A stretch of 64,000 bases of DNA from Iris pallida (GCA_029216955.1 JANAVB010015600.1:28976778-29040777), one strand, 5' to 3'; positions 32,798 to 46,329 are shown, counted from the stretch's first letter. Translations and numbers: made by a program. Notes: generated from the letters alone by a model not told the origin.

Positions 32798-35314
32798 CAA
32801 GCACGATCACTGCAGAAATCGTGAGTCAGAAGAGAACGTTGGTCTATACTAAGTATAACGCGAGGGAAATGACTTGAGTTCCGAGTGGTATATGCTATAC
32901 CACATAGGCGATGAATGACTCGATCTCGAGTGGTATATGGTATAGCACTTGTACGATAATTTGTATCGACGCTTTGTGAGAATTACGGAAAGTTTGTCCA
33001 CAACGGACGGGGGAGCACCGTGACTCGATTGAAGATTTGTATGACGGTATGTTGATGCAAGTGTTCTTCGAAATTCGGTTGGGACGATAAGGCGAGACTC
33101 GTATCAATGAACGATACGTCGGACGAGAATGATAAGTCGGTCGGACGATCGAGACTAGCAAAACGATTAGGCCTTGACGCAATAATCGGATCGACGGGAA
33201 AGGAATACTCGAGATTACAAACGAGTCGCACGACTTGCGATCTCGGTAGAAACGTTGGACGAGACGAATCGAATCGTACAACTTGCGATCTCGATAGAAA
33301 TGTTAGGCGATGCAAACATTGAAATTGAATTGCACGATGTGCGACTTCGGTAAGAAAGTTGGTTGACGTGAGAAATCGTGCCTAAGAAATAGTTGGTTAC
33401 GTTACGGCAAAACTCATTGAGTACGACTGAAAAACACGCGAAACTTAGAAGGCGTGATCGTCTAACTCGAGGGTTCGATGTTGGATAATCGGTAACTCAG
33501 TTACGCGATCAAAGTATAGCGGGATGCGGTGAATCAGAGAACGAGTAGATGCGTATGGAAAAGTTTGTTGCGAACTTGGATGTATGCGATATGAGTTAAG
33601 TTGACGTTGAAACGGATTCGAAGTCGACCCTCTTGCTATCGAAATTGATATGAACTATCAAGATCGATACACAAGGAACATAAGCGATGTGAGAATACAA
33701 AATGGAATGCGTCTTGCGCTATCAAAATTTTGTAAGTAACGATACGAGAATGAACGAATTTGGTTGATCGTAAATTTTGTGATTAATCAAGACGAGACTA
33801 TAAGTCATCGACGATTGCTCGATGCGTATAGCATCTCGTGTGTCGACCCGTGAATAAGATAGACTCGAACTCGATGCAAGTAGATGTTTCGTAAATTGCG
33901 GAATCATCGACGGCAGTGCATGACTTTACTCGGAAGATAGTTGCGCATCAGTTGCGCTGATAGAAACGGTTTTGTCCGAAGTTGGGTAGTCGCATAGAAT
34001 CGTCGGAACGTGATTTGGCTCCGAAATAAGATATAGCATGGTTCGTATTAAACTATCCTTCGATGATGATCCATAATTATCGAGCGTAGCTTCGGGGCAG
34101 CTGACCCTAGAAGACTTGACCGCCAAATCAAATTGAATGCTGCAGACCGTAAGATGACCCATGCGATATCGCATATAAGATTGCACCGATAACAAATATA
34201 ACACGTTGCATGTTGACGATAAGTCTAGGCGATCGAGAATTGTTGGAACAACTTTCGATTGAGAATGATATAGTTAGATTTTGAGTATTCGTCGGATGAA
34301 TACTTGAATGGTTATGTTGGTCAACGGTCGAACTAGAATTCACCAACGGACTTGGTGATTCGGATAGGCGATTGCGAGAAACGTGCTATACACGAGAAGG
34401 AATGATAAGGGAATGACTTATGAGTCATGTCGTTAGATTCGGATTTACCTTGCAATTGAGGTTGCGTGAATCGAACCGGTATTTGATGTTGCGAGACGGA
34501 TAAGTTGGAAATTTGGCTAATAAATTCCTACTCGTTAGGAAATTGAACGTAAGACGCGTCGTAAAGACCTTCGTGCTAAGGCGATTGTTGCCTTGAGCAC
34601 TGTCGCCTTGATGTAAACTTTCGTGTCGGATAGATGGTGGCCTTTGTGCAATGTCAATTTAAAGTTGCGTCGGGAGAAGTTAAGCACGGGGACTACGTAA
34701 GTAACCTAACGGGCGTAGTCCCGAATATTGATAAAGAAATCGTATCGAGATAAGTTGCATAAGCAAGACTTCGGAAATAGTTGGATAACGACTTCGAACG
34801 CAAGGCGTTGCGAAGACTCGTTGTGATTGGATGCGCGACGGCTTGACGCAATGTGTAGAATTGATAGTCCCGATGGAACATACGAAACGAGAAAGGCGAT
34901 TATGAATCGCATCGCGTGCAGTGACTTTATTGAATGAATCAAGTATGTATCGAATATACGTATGCGATGAAATTTCGAGAACGGTTGCTAAGGATAAGTC
35001 CGATCGAGAGTACGAGATGGCAAGCATAGGATTGAAATTTACCTGTCAGCTTTGTTCTAATTTGCTACGACTGGACTCGGTCGAAATACATATATCTTCG
35101 GGACGCCTTGAATATAGGTATGGATCCAAATCGAGTTGTATACAAAATTCAAATCGAGCTGCAGGAAAGACTTGAAATGTTAAAAATGAAAGCTTGCAAG
35201 ATAGTGTGAGATTGAACAATGTTGGTGGGACGAGATCGTAATACGATCAATAAAACACTTAGTCGGAGTGTTGGTTTTGGTTCGAGGACGAACCTTGTTT
35301 TGAGTGGTATATTC
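32798..35314 (+). other. LARD 3' interior, non-coding
   Basis: 2.5 kb with no conserved frame. Two near-palindromes of the type GAGTGGTATATGSTATASCAC lie at about 32884 and 32928. Stretches of ACTTGCGATCTCGGTAGAAA are repeated near 33230-33300. The region ends GAGTGGTATATTC right before the 3' LTR. The minus-strand relative at 56512-62811 carries the same landmarks, so the sequence is conserved in the family without coding. Confidence 0.75.
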
Positions 35315-37681
35315 TGTAATGCCCCGCTCCGCACGGCGCATTACGCTGAAGCGTTGACTCAACGAGTCGCGTTGACGCAAAGGAAATGTATCGATGCAAA
35401 ATAATACGAGAGTTAAGTTGTCCCGAGCAATGCATCAAACTAAGTTGATGCGAAGAGTTGCCTTGTCCCGAAAGAATGCATCGAGTTGAATCGATGCGAA
35501 GCGCCGCGTTGCCCTGAAGGATGAGTGCGTTGAATCGGCTCAAAGATTCTAAGAAATCGAATCGACCAAGGCGCAAGTCCGAATCGAAGCAAGTATTGAT
35601 TTTAGTTGGTTTCGTTTGCAGGTTATACTTTGACGGGAAAATATTAGAGGTCGATCTTTTGCAATATTTAGTAAGGGATCCGCGAAATTAAATCGTCGCC
35701 TTGCGACGGGTCGAGACTTGGGAACGCTAAGACAAATCGGACGTATAACTCAATGAAGCACGAAGTGCTCGAATGGCTAAGTCAGGAGAGTGGCCGTGCA
35801 ACAAAGTTAGGGAATCGAGCCGCATCGGCTCGGCGAAACGACGAAGGCATATCGACTCAAGGTGGGAGGATTGACTTCTTTTACTCCTTCATTCGATAAG
35901 TCAAATATATCATTGTATGCTAAAGTTAACCTATCGACGCCACGGGCGTGGCCGATCGGAGATAAATCATAGTGTGAGTCGAACACTAAGTTAGAACAAT
36001 TGAAATGAAACGTGCATCAATATGCACGAGTCGCTATGGAACATTGGATATCGCTAAGGCGAGCGCCTCGGTGCGCAAGCCGTAAGAACATGGAATAACT
36101 GTAATCGGCGAGTGCCTCAGTGCACGAACCATACCGTGCCTTTGATGCACGAGTTAGACGGCTAGAACATTGAAAGACAATAGGCGAGCGCCCTAGCGCG
36201 CAAGTCCCGAACATTGAATGATAAGTTATAGAACATGGAAGTACGGTCGAAACGTGCCTACGTGCACAGGATAATAAAAGATGGCTTCGTTGCGAGAGAA
36301 TACAGTTGCGGTATGAATGTGGCGGAACTGTCGGATATGACATATTGCCTCGAAAGGTGTTCGAGACCTTCGGGTCGTTCGGTTGACGAACATTGAGTTG
36401 AGGCACGATGCCATTGAATCATCGAAACGAAGTGCGAAACGAAAGAACATAGAAAGCTAAATGGAAGAAATGCGAGACGATAAGTCTGAGTCTCGGACTC
36501 AAGACTATGCTTAGTTGTTTGAATTTAACTGTTGAATGATAGGGCGTTGCATGGTCGATTGGAATGGGCTCGAGATTAATGTGATAATAACTCGTGCACG
36601 AGTATCCCCCCAAACGGTTAAATGCCGGATGTCCCCGGAACCGATTTGGCCGCAGAGGGATGGATAATCTTTGTAGGCGCACATCCTTAAACAAGATGAG
36701 AGAAGCCACAAATGATGGCATGTAGCGGGAACGTTTCGGTTGTTTGGGATGTGACCCAACCCGTGAAACGCCCGGCAGCCCAACCAAATAGAGAGAAAAG
36801 AAGGAGAGAAAAGAAAGGAACTCCTTTAGTCCATTCCGGCGCGGATACGCCAACGGCCCTCATATAGTTAAGGAACGATGGATTGAAAGTGTAGGCGCAT
36901 ATGCGTCCCGCATAGAGATCCTGCTTAGAGATGCACAATAACATGACAGGGAAGGATTACGGCGTATTCACCTTGCGTCGGTGCAAGGGCGAGTGCGTCG
37001 ACTTGGTAAGTCGCGCCACGAATCAAACACGAGATTGCTTGTTTATTTGCCTATTCAATTCGATAACATGATGCTATGATAACATGTTTTACGCTTTCAA
37101 AGATGCCATGAAATTGACCCTAAGGAGAACATAGCAAGATCATAAGCTAAGTTGCATGATTCAACATACAGATTTAAAATGTCGGTTTGGAAAGATGATC
37201 TTTGCTTCAGTACATGCGAGGACGAACGTACTGATCCCCCACCAGCTTCATGCAGGGTGCAGGGAATGGATTGCTCGCGGCGAAGCGTTGCTTGAACGTG
37301 TTAAGGCTTGGAATGCCGAAGCGTATTGAAGCGTGCTATCGCATTGACGTTCGGACTACGCAGCTGGATTGATGCGGCCGAGATATAGAAGGCATGATGT
37401 ATGGAACGGTGAAATCCTTTGTGGGCAAGAGAGAACCTGAGTGTTGTAGCCAATCTGGCATATATTGTTAGGCTATTGAAAGCCATTGTAATCTCAGTTT
37501 CAGATATCAATAAAGAGAATTGTTTCGTATACTCTGTTTCCTTTCGTTGTTATTATCGAATCAAAAGATAACCATTTGAGAACTTGTCATCTTGTCTTGC
37601 ACGAGCACAACTCCAGGCTCGTGCGGCATCACGCCCCCTGCGAGGACGATGATTCGGGTGATTCCGGGTCGGGGCGTGACA
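35315..37681 (+). repeat. 3' LTR of the LARD element
   Basis: 2367-bp partner of 6667-9005. Against the 5' LTR it has a ~14-base duplication in GAGAAAAGAAGGAGAGAAAA (near 36795) and a ~7-base insertion near 35378. Followed by the target duplication TACAG. Confidence 0.95.
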
Positions 37682-37686
37682 TACAG

Positions 37687-38580
37687 AAGCCGGCCTCTGG
37701 CTAGACAGAAGATGCTCCTCGATGCTCCGGACCAACTCTAGGCTCTGGTAGTAGTCAGTCGTACCGTTCGCCACTATAAGAATGCCGATGTCTGGAACTA
37801 GACCATGGCAAAATCTACGGGTCATCTCCTCTGGATCTGCAACCAGACTAGGAGCGAAATGGCTCAGGCGACTAAACTCTGCCGCATACTCATCAACAGA
37901 ACGGTTTCCCTGCTGGATGTTCTAGAATCGTAGCCCCATGGCTACTCTAGCAGTGGTCGAGAAGAATTTCTTCTTGAACTGGGTCTTAAACTGGTCCCAA
38001 GTGGCTCTCCCTCTCGCAAATAACGGCTCATTCCGGAGCCAGACTCTTGCCAAGTCTATCAGCAGAAATCCCGCTGCCTCGACCTGGAGGTCACCCGGCA
38101 TCCTGACTCCTAGGAGCTTTCTCTCTACCGAATCTAGCCAGTCATCTGCTACTACTATGCCCTCAGTCCCTGAGAACTCCTTGGGATTCAAACCCATGAA
38201 GTCCTTGATCGTCCCCGCTCTCTGCCGTGGCTCTACAGGTGGTGGGACCACGGGACGTTCCTCGGAACGCTCCATGCTCTGGCGGAGTAGGGCAGTCTGC
38301 TCCTGATGGGTTGTTAGGAACCCCTGAATCATAGTGAGCAGCTGGTTCCCGTCGAGTGTAGTGTGACGGAAGCCTGGGTAGGTATGATGATAGGGGGTGG
38401 TGGAAGTATCGGGGCCTGCTGGGACTGGGATGTGGGAAGTGGTGGAGGCATCTGGGTCTGTAGATCTGTGGAGTGGGGGAATGTGGTAGGTGGTGGTGTA
38501 TCAGTCGACTGATCAGCTGACTGGATAAGGACGGCCCCATTCTCGGGGGTAACATACTGGGATGAACGAGTAAGCACCAT
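37687..38580 (-). pseudogene. Tekay gag N-terminal and capsid part
   Basis: The start is at 38580 (MVLTRSSQYVTPENGAVL), followed by a Pro-rich region. After a shift near 38330 the capsid frame continues with TIKDFMGLNPKEFSGTEG, WLDSVERKLLGV and WDQFKTQFKKKFF. A stop near 37922 is followed in the same region by RSVDEYAAEFSRLSHFAP-type sequence down to 37687, where the LARD interrupts it. The remaining zinc-knuckle part is at 6250-6661. The shift and stop show decay independent of the LARD insertion. Confidence 0.88.
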
Positions 38581-38827
38581 CTAAATTACAAATAAAAAGG
38601 ACTTATAAGGACTTGTTAAAGTAAGCAATCATAGGCAAGAAAATCTAATTATAATAGCAAACATGTGATGTATTTCCTATGTTGCAATCCTAGCATTCCT
38701 CTAGGTGTTCTAAGCGTCATTCCTAATGTTGTCTAATTACCTTAAGTTCCTAATTGCAGGCATGCTTGGTACAATAACGTAACCAAACAATTTAGTCAGT
38801 GACCTGCATAGGCCACCACTAAAAATA
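38581..38827 (-). other. Leader of the Tekay element
   Basis: Non-coding stretch between the gag start and LTR-like sequence. An initiator-Met primer site is expected here but not present in clean form. TGGTGGCCTATGCAGGTCAC on the minus strand near 38803-38822 may be a degraded version. Confidence 0.45.
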
Positions 38828-39971
38828 TGTCACGATCCGCTACCCAAATTGTTGGGCCAGACCGAGTCATGCCCAGCCTACGTTTGATATAAAACGTAGT
38901 AAGCTGTTCTAAAGACAACAGGATAAGACAAAATGTGCTAACAGTTCTATAAGTGAATAAAAGTCATAAATGCTCCAAACACAAAAGTCGTCGTGTATAG
39001 TAAAATGTCCAAGTACAAGTGAACTGAAATGTAAAACTGGATACATGTCCAGTTATAAAAAGATATAGTCTAATACATGTCTACTCTCAAAAGTCTAAGT
39101 AAACAAAAGACAACTAGGCGAGGTTTTCCGCAGGAACATCCTCGTAAAGCAAAGCCGGGTCCTCGGCAGTATCTCCAGAATATGTGTCGCAGAGTAACTC
39201 CTCCTCAGTAAGGACACCTATAACGTTATCCTGTCAGGACGGGAGCAAGTACTGAATCTAGCAAACTAGCATATGAAACATGGAAATGAACATGAGAGAA
39301 AATAACTGGAAATATGGCATCACACAATCTATCATGGCAAGGACACATATGTTATAGAGACAGATGTATATGTAATATTTAAAACTGTAGCAGGTACGTG
39401 ATCGGTCAATAGGTGTACAATGTACTGAGACACATGTAAATAAAATGTACTTCCGTACAAGTGTAAAGGCGATATATGTACACACGTACAAATACAGCTT
39501 TGAGAGTAAGGCCTACGGTGCAGTAACATATAAAATGAAACTTTGCTCGGTACTGTAGAGGGGGGGTATGATCACGTACTCTACTATCAGTTTCCCCATA
39601 ACCCATATTCTAATCATGTGAGAGATACATAAAAACTGTCTAAGCATGGTAGTAATGGAAAGTACAACATGTGATATTTTAACTTGCTACCCCATGGATC
39701 AGCATTTAACATGGTTGGATTAGCAGTTCATTTATGTAACAGTATGTAAAGTTTATAGAAAGTACTTGCCTCTATCAAGCAAAGCAAAACAAGCTGCGAT
39801 AAAAGTGCCATGGATGTCCGGTAACTCGTCACTGTAGAAATAAATACAATAACTTAGTTTTTACACTAAGCTAAAACGCTAAGACACTAATTGGTGAAAC
39901 ACGACTTGTGACTGGACACCTAGCCAAAATGATGATTTTAGCATAGGAGACCAATGTGGGGTGACACACTA
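38828..39971 (-). mobile_element. LTR-like segment, probably the 5' LTR of the Tekay element (part)
   Basis: It starts TGTCACGATCCGC, the mirror of an LTR end ...GGATCGTGACA, in the right place relative to gag. I find no long match to 734-2812, so identity with the 3' LTR is unproven. It stops at the TGTAAAACCCC border at 39972. Confidence 0.4.
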
Positions 39972-40638
39972 TGTAAAACCCCTAAATTTCTACTGTATTT
40001 TTTTATTTTTATTTTTTTGGTACTGATTTAAAAATTTGTATTGTACGTCGCATAATCGTATTGTACGTCACGCGCGACATTTTGAATTTTTCGAAATTGC
40101 TCGACGAGTGCGAATATGTGCGAGCGTACATATTTTTAGAAAAATAATTTTTCTTATTTTATAGTTTCAAAATAATATATGTAATATTTCCTAAATTTAT
40201 GATTTATTTATGTAAAGCCTTTTATTTAGAATAATTAATACTCTTAGTGCATGCACATATTTTATAAATATGTTGCTAGTTTATTTTAAATAAAAATAGA
40301 ATTTTCGAGATTTATTAATATTAGTAATTTATTATTCAAAGATATTTAAAAATATTTATTATTTTTTAAATTATTATTATAGGTACTTTTGAAAAATATT
40401 TTGGAAGATATTGTGACAATTTAAATCTTGATTTGAATCTATGTGTTTATTTAAATAGTTAAATAATTGAAATTTTATTTATTGATTTGATTTTAAACTA
40501 AGGGGATCTAATTAGATTTAAATTGGATTCTTATTTGGATTGGATTAATATGATTTGATTGATTTTAATTAAATAAATAATTTATCTACTTGGGTTTTAA
40601 ATTCTCCTAATCCTATCCAAAGTGGGAATTCCCACATC

Positions 40639-40648
40639 CTATAAATAT
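40639..40648 (+). promoter_or_regulatory. LTR TATA box
   Basis: CTATAAATAT with a downstream leader rich in C and T. Upstream GGGAATTCCC (about 40623-40632) is a perfect 10-base palindrome. Confidence 0.6.
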
Positions 40649-41779
40649 AGGCAGGTACTCCTCCACATTATTCATCCACAAATAAATTTTCCACGTGAGT
40701 GCCTCGTGTCCATGTCCCCGTCCCAGTCCAATATCTTATTCCATATATACATGTACATTATTTTCTTCCCCGTGTCGGACACATCCCGACATCAATTAAT
40801 TTCCTATCCTACCCCCAACCCGTCTCCTCCGTCCCTTTCAAACCCGCAGCAACTAGCCTCGCCATAGCCCGGCCACCCCGTCATAACCACAACAGCCACC
40901 ACCATCACCCTTCCTTTCCGACCACCCTGCCTCGTCAAAACCTCCGCCGACACCACAGTCAAAACCCCACGACCAACCACAGACCCTCGCCATCAAAACA
41001 CCCCGACCACCCGCAACACCTCGCTGCCGCCACCAAACACCACGCCCTGCCACACGACAGCCAACCACCAGCAAAATCTCGACAGACCATCGACACCACC
41101 ACCATCATCAACACAACACCGCCACCGTCACCGGCGTAACCCGCCGGCGACCCAAGAAAACCCACAGCAATGGAAAAAGGAAAAGCAACACCAACCACCA
41201 CTGGCTCCTCCCCCTTGGCCGGAGCCGACCACCAGCCACCACACAATAGGAAGGAAAGAGAAAACCCTAACCCTAAATGCACCTGTCCGCCGTGTCCGCC
41301 GCCGTGACCTCCGCCTGACCCGGCCGGAGCCACGCTGGCCATCCGCCCTTGTCGCCAAGCCGCACAGGGATCCGCCTCCGCTCCCTAGCGCCGGAGACCG
41401 CCGGCGACCCTTCCTCCTTCCAGATCCACGCGACCCCCTCCTCCTGGAGCGCCTCCGGCCACTTCCGCCGCCCGCTTCCCGAACATTCCTTCACCGTCCC
41501 CTCTCTCTTCCGCCTTCTCCACGAAAACCCCCATCCGCCTCCGTCGATGGCCGACGAACCGCCGAGCGCCCACACCGATCTTCCTCTCCTCCTCCATCGC
41601 TCTCTCCCACTTTCTCAGTCTCCTCTTCCTCTTTTTTTTCCTTCTTTTAATTCCTTCTCGTCTGCTGGTTCCCTCGAATGAGGAGAACACAGCACAGTAT
41701 TTATTATTTTTATTGTTTTTATTATTTATTTTATTTTATTTTGTTAACTATTTTATTATTATAAGATTTCTTCATATTT

Positions 41780-41790
41780 CATATCTTATT

Positions 41791-41823
<33 letters not shown>

Positions 41824-42155
41824 TCATTATTATTATTATTGTTATTATTATTATTATGATTATTATTATTATAAAAAAAAATTGTTGCTGAGCTAAGGCA
41901 TCTCTATTGTTTCTGAACATTGGCTTCTCGAGGAGAAAGCCAATAGATATATTTTAAATATTTTTATTATCCTTTAGTATTACTATTACTTGGGTGTTTG
42001 TTTCTGTTAGATTGTTTTGTTCTTTACTATTGATATTAGTATTATATTTTTATTAATATTATTATCCTTTTACTGTTATTATTATTATAATTATTATTAC
42101 TATTATTATTATTGTTATTATCATTATTTTTATTATTCTTATTATTATTTAAAAT
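41780..42155. repeat. (TTA)n trinucleotide-rich tracts
   Basis: Interrupted runs of TTA at about 41795-41870 and 42075-42155, inside the LTR-like segment. Confidence 0.9.
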
Positions 42156-43910
42156 TTTATTTTGGCAAAGGTAGGGGTTTTAAGCCCTAAATAATTTTCT
42201 AGGCTTTCAAAATAATTATCTAAAATATTCTCAAATAATGAGAGATAGTTTTCTATCAATTCAGTTCTATGAACCTAGAGTATTTGTAGCCTAAAGAAAT
42301 GATTTAGTAATTCAAGTAGTTAACCTAAAAGTATTTTTGATCAAATAATTTCCAAATTATCATATATATTTCCAAGTAATTGTATAAAATATTTTACTAA
42401 GTAAATTATTATTTTTGCCTAAAAACGAGTTTTACATATAACTACTTATAAATATCTTTGGGAAATAAAATATAGTTTCCAATATTAAGAATAGTTTTCT
42501 AAATTCGTGTAGATATTTTTATCTAATTTCTTCGATTATTTCTTCCAGTCCGTGATCAGTCCTATTCTCTCACCAATTTCGTACAACCTTATGTCGACCC
42601 TAACTAACTTGACCGTTCTGGACCCAATAAAACTGTCCGTGCCACCATCCGAGGTCTCCATGTATAGTTGTTGCACCGAAGTCGCAGTTCATGCTAGCTT
42701 GATCATTGCAGTACACCAGGCGACCTACCAGGCAAGATACCTTGCCATTAGCTGTTTAATTATTTTTAGCTCATATTTCATGTATTACTTATTTTCTTTA
42801 TAAACTGTGATACATGGCATAACTGTTCATTTATATTTCCTGCTGTGTATTATTTTTCTTACAAATTAAACCTAGATTTAAGGGACCACCTTGTGTGTCG
42901 CATTTATTGGCCTTGACACGTTGTAAACACGAAGTTGTGTGTCGCATATAGAACACGGAAGTGCGTGATTGGCTGGCCACCAGTACGTACAAGCCGTGCG
43001 ATAGGAATAACCGCTAATAGAAGTTGCATGCTAGTTTGACTTAGCGGTTATAGTGGTTTGTGTTGTGGATACAACACAGTAGGCATTGGGCGGGAAGGAC
43101 AATTCCTTAGCATGGGCTTCGATGCACTTCCCTTGTGACCCGGACTCTCCGCTGGAGATACGGGGTTGATGACCCAAGATTACTGACGGCCACTGAGGAT
43201 TCTGTAGAACGTCATGCTCTTCCTGATGGGGCCTCTGGTGCCCAAAGAGGGGACTATGCCGATCCTATTTAGCCAAGGCCCGTGCGTAGGAAGGATTGTT
43301 CTTAACAACATTTCACTTAGAATGGTAGGCTACCCTATCCGTTAGGTACGAGTACTTTTGGTTTGGGTACTTGTATCTGACCGTGGCTTGGGACAATAAC
43401 TTGTTGCGGTTTAGTTCGTCACATCTTGTCCTTGTTTGGTTGTAGGTGTGACTTACTACTTCGATGAGAAGGTATTGAACCTTGTTGGGGTCCGGATACC
43501 ATATCGGATTCTTAGCATGGGAAGATACGTCGCCGTGAATTAGTTTACCATCTCCTGTCCTTGTTTGGTTGGGGGGATGGTACGCTCGTTCAGTAGGTGC
43601 GTATTGGACTATGTTATAAATTCGATTGACTTATTTATTTGAGCAATATTTATTCAGTTTATATGGCATGCTATTATGTGTCTTGTTGCGTCCCTCTGAG
43701 GACCTGGTTGTCTTGCCAGGTGTGTGCTATTGTCTTTCGCAGGTGCTTTCGCTCTAGCCGTGTTCATTGCTATTTCTCGAGGATGATTGCATTTGGATCG
43801 TCTTCGCTTCGTTCGCCGCTCATTTCATTTCCCATGTATTTTATTTTCCATATTTTGTTGGTAGTGAATTTGTCTCCGCCCAACATATTGTATCAAGACA
43901 ATTTATTCTC

Positions 43911-44118
43911 ATCATGTTCGTCAGGACACGGCGAACAATATAGACTCAACACGAGACACGCACGATACGAGAAAACAATGTTACATACGTGTCCGACTTA
44001 GGGGGGGATTCGAAGGTCGTGGATGGCGGAGGAGGCGTCGGGACGGCGGCGCTCCGGTGGCGCTGGGGTCGTCTCGGCCGGGCGCGTCGAATGGTGGTGG
44101 TGGTTGGTGACGACGACG
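43911..44118 (-). repeat. Isolated copy of part of the Tekay 3' LTR
   Basis: It matches 2021-2227 with about five differences over ~207 bases. Similarity ends abruptly on both sides. On the right the break falls at the inverted repeat that starts at 44116. Orientation equals that of the Tekay element, so it could be a remnant of its 5' LTR. Confidence 0.85.
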
Positions 44119-44175
44119 TGAATTTACTAGTACTAATAAAAAATAATTTAAATACATTTCAATTAAAACTTGTTT

Positions 44176-44264
<89 letters not shown>

Positions 44265-44359
44265 GAATGTAATTATGGCGAACGCTCCCACCGGGAATCG
44301 ATCTCCTCACCACCCGGGCCACATGCATCTCTCTTAACCACTAGGCTAGAGGTCATTTG

Positions 44360-44698
<339 letters not shown>

Positions 44699-44760
44699 AA
44701 GAGAGAGAGGAGGAGGAGGAGGAATCCGTATCCCCTCATTTTTACATTCCCATTTTAACA

Positions 44761-44857
44761 ACCGTTGGATGTTGTTTAAGTCATCTAATCTTAACTGTTG
44801 ATTTGAATGGTTCAAATCCATGGTTAAGATTATATGACTTAAACAACATCTAACGGT
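44761..44857. mobile_element. Hairpin MITE with a 3-nt loop
   Basis: A 97-bp near-perfect palindrome, starting ACCGTTGGATGTTGTTTAAG and ending with its reverse complement. It is surrounded by (GA)n and (TA)n runs. ACCGTTGGAT-type ends are common in plant MITEs. Confidence 0.75.
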
Positions 44858-44894
44858 GGATAGCATGGTGATGCAAAAAATCGAAGATGTGGAT

Positions 44895-45027
<133 letters not shown>

Positions 45028-45154
45028 TGCTTTTCTTTTTATTTTTTTCACGGTGAAGCCTATTTTTCTCATTATATAGTAGTATAGATTAGTACTAGTA
45101 AATTCACGTAAAACAATTTTTTTCTTCTGTTTGATATTATTAAATATATATAAG

Positions 45155-45357
45155 GGTTATTTAGTAATAGGGTCTCGTATAATAGTTAAAATTAGGGTTG
45201 TGGTCTTAAAAATGACCAAAGTTAGAATTTGGGTCTCCAAATCATTGTTGATTTGCCTGCGTGAATAGTTGTTTGGAGATCAAACCCTAACGCTGGTCAT
45301 TTTCGAGACCCAAACCATAATATCTACTATTATATAATACTCTATTACTAAATAACC
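45155..45357. mobile_element. MITE-like foldback element
   Basis: The ends GGTTATTTAGTAATAG and CTATTACTAAATAACC are perfect 16-bp inverted repeats, and further pairing continues inward. ATATATA-like sequence on both sides fits a TA-rich target duplication. Confidence 0.8.
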
Positions 45358-45859
45358 ATATATGTTATATTTTAATTATGATTCCTTATAAATTTGTTTA
45401 TATTTTAATTATAAATCGTTATAGATATATGTTAATAAAAGAGATGGTTTTTTTAAAAAAAATACTATATTTCATATAATATTATTATTAATTGGTTGAG
45501 GATTTATAAACAGCTTAGACGGCTAAATTTTGAGCTGTTTCTAAGCCACCTTATATTAGCAGAGAGAGATATATATGCACATGCGTATTACACATATTTC
45601 ATACTACTTGGGAAGTGCAACCAATTTTTTTTAGTTTTTTACTATTTGAGAAGAGCAAAGTCTCTTAATATTTTACTACTTGGGAAGAGCAAACAACAAC
45701 AACCCTTAACCTTTTTTTTTAATACGTAATTACTTAACTACGCATGTTAATCTTATCTTATATATAATATGAAAACTTCTATGCTTCACCGTGAAACTTA
45801 ATTTCATGTTCCAAAAGTATAATTCTCCAACCTTATATATAATCAAAATATGCTTAAAT
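45358..45859. other. AT-rich spacer
   Basis: No gene or repeat boundary found. CTTCACCGTGAAACTTAA near 45785 resembles the motif at 45049 and 51501. Confidence 0.5.
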
Positions 45860-46327
45860 TGTTGGAATTATTCAATAATTAAGGGGCCACACATGTAAAA
45901 TTAATTGTGTTTGGACTATCTAAATAATTAAGCCAAATTAAAGTGGTATATTTGGAAATTGGCTTAAGGGTATAATTGTCATGGAATTAATGTGTAGATA
46001 CCGGAGATAATTCCAATTTGATGAGGGACCAAATTAGAAATATCAACACATATATAAATATGTGTATTCATTAGGATTATGGTCCCCAACTCATACGGCC
46101 ACCAAAGAGAGGGTTTCTCTATTCTCTTCTGTATCACCATCAACAAAGAGAGGAACAAAGATTTCATCTTTGTTATTAAGGGCCGTAGCGGGTTGGAAGA
46201 TCGAACCCAATAAAGAGACGATCGCTTCAACATCCATCAAGTTTAGCAATAGATTCAGGTACGCTTCTGCAATTTTTATTATGTTCTTCATCTCATGAAT
46301 CGACATGGCACAATAAAATTTCTATCA
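45860..46327 (+). repeat. Copia 5' LTR
   Basis: 468 bp. It differs from the 3' LTR by about a dozen substitutions and no obvious gaps. It contains TATATAAATATG (about 46050), a likely TATA box. Confidence 0.95.
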
Positions 46328-46329
46328 AG

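Larger units (their letters stand above)
6667..37681 (+). mobile_element. LARD-like non-autonomous LTR retrotransposon carrying nested insertions
   Basis: The left LTR begins TGTAATGC at 6667 and the right LTR ends CGTGACA at 37681. The flanking 5-bp target duplication is TACAG (6662-6666 and 37682-37686). The tRNA primer site at 9009 sets plus orientation. Without the Tat insertion (9844-32797) the interior is only ~3.35 kb and I find no gag, protease, reverse transcriptase or integrase in it. It is therefore a large retrotransposon derivative that must borrow proteins. It sits inside the gag gene of the Tekay element. Confidence 0.93.
39972..43910 (+). mobile_element. Plus-strand LTR-like segment, truncated
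   Basis: It starts TGTAAAACCCCTAAATTTC, a typical plant gypsy LTR start. A TATA box is at 40639, then a GC-rich transcribed part with AAACCCTAACCCTAAA (about 41264). A long AT-rich part has (TTA)n, followed by two copies of TGTCCTTGTTTGGTTG (about 43427 and 43556). That last motif also occurs, inverted, in the solo LTR at 57179-60042, so the two LTRs are related. I find neither an end with CA nor a target duplication; it breaks off at 43910. The Pro/His-rich frame at 40699-41139 is GC-bias and not a gene. Confidence 0.5.

Noticed and set aside
40699..41690. Pro/His-rich and Gly/Arg-rich frames on both strands
   Set aside because: GC-rich LTR sequence downstream of a TATA box; frames overlap on both strands and show no domain.
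44280..44362. tRNA-like or SINE-like string with CTTAACCACTAGGCTAGAGG
   Set aside because: No full cloverleaf or clear A and B boxes; kept only as part of the composite element.
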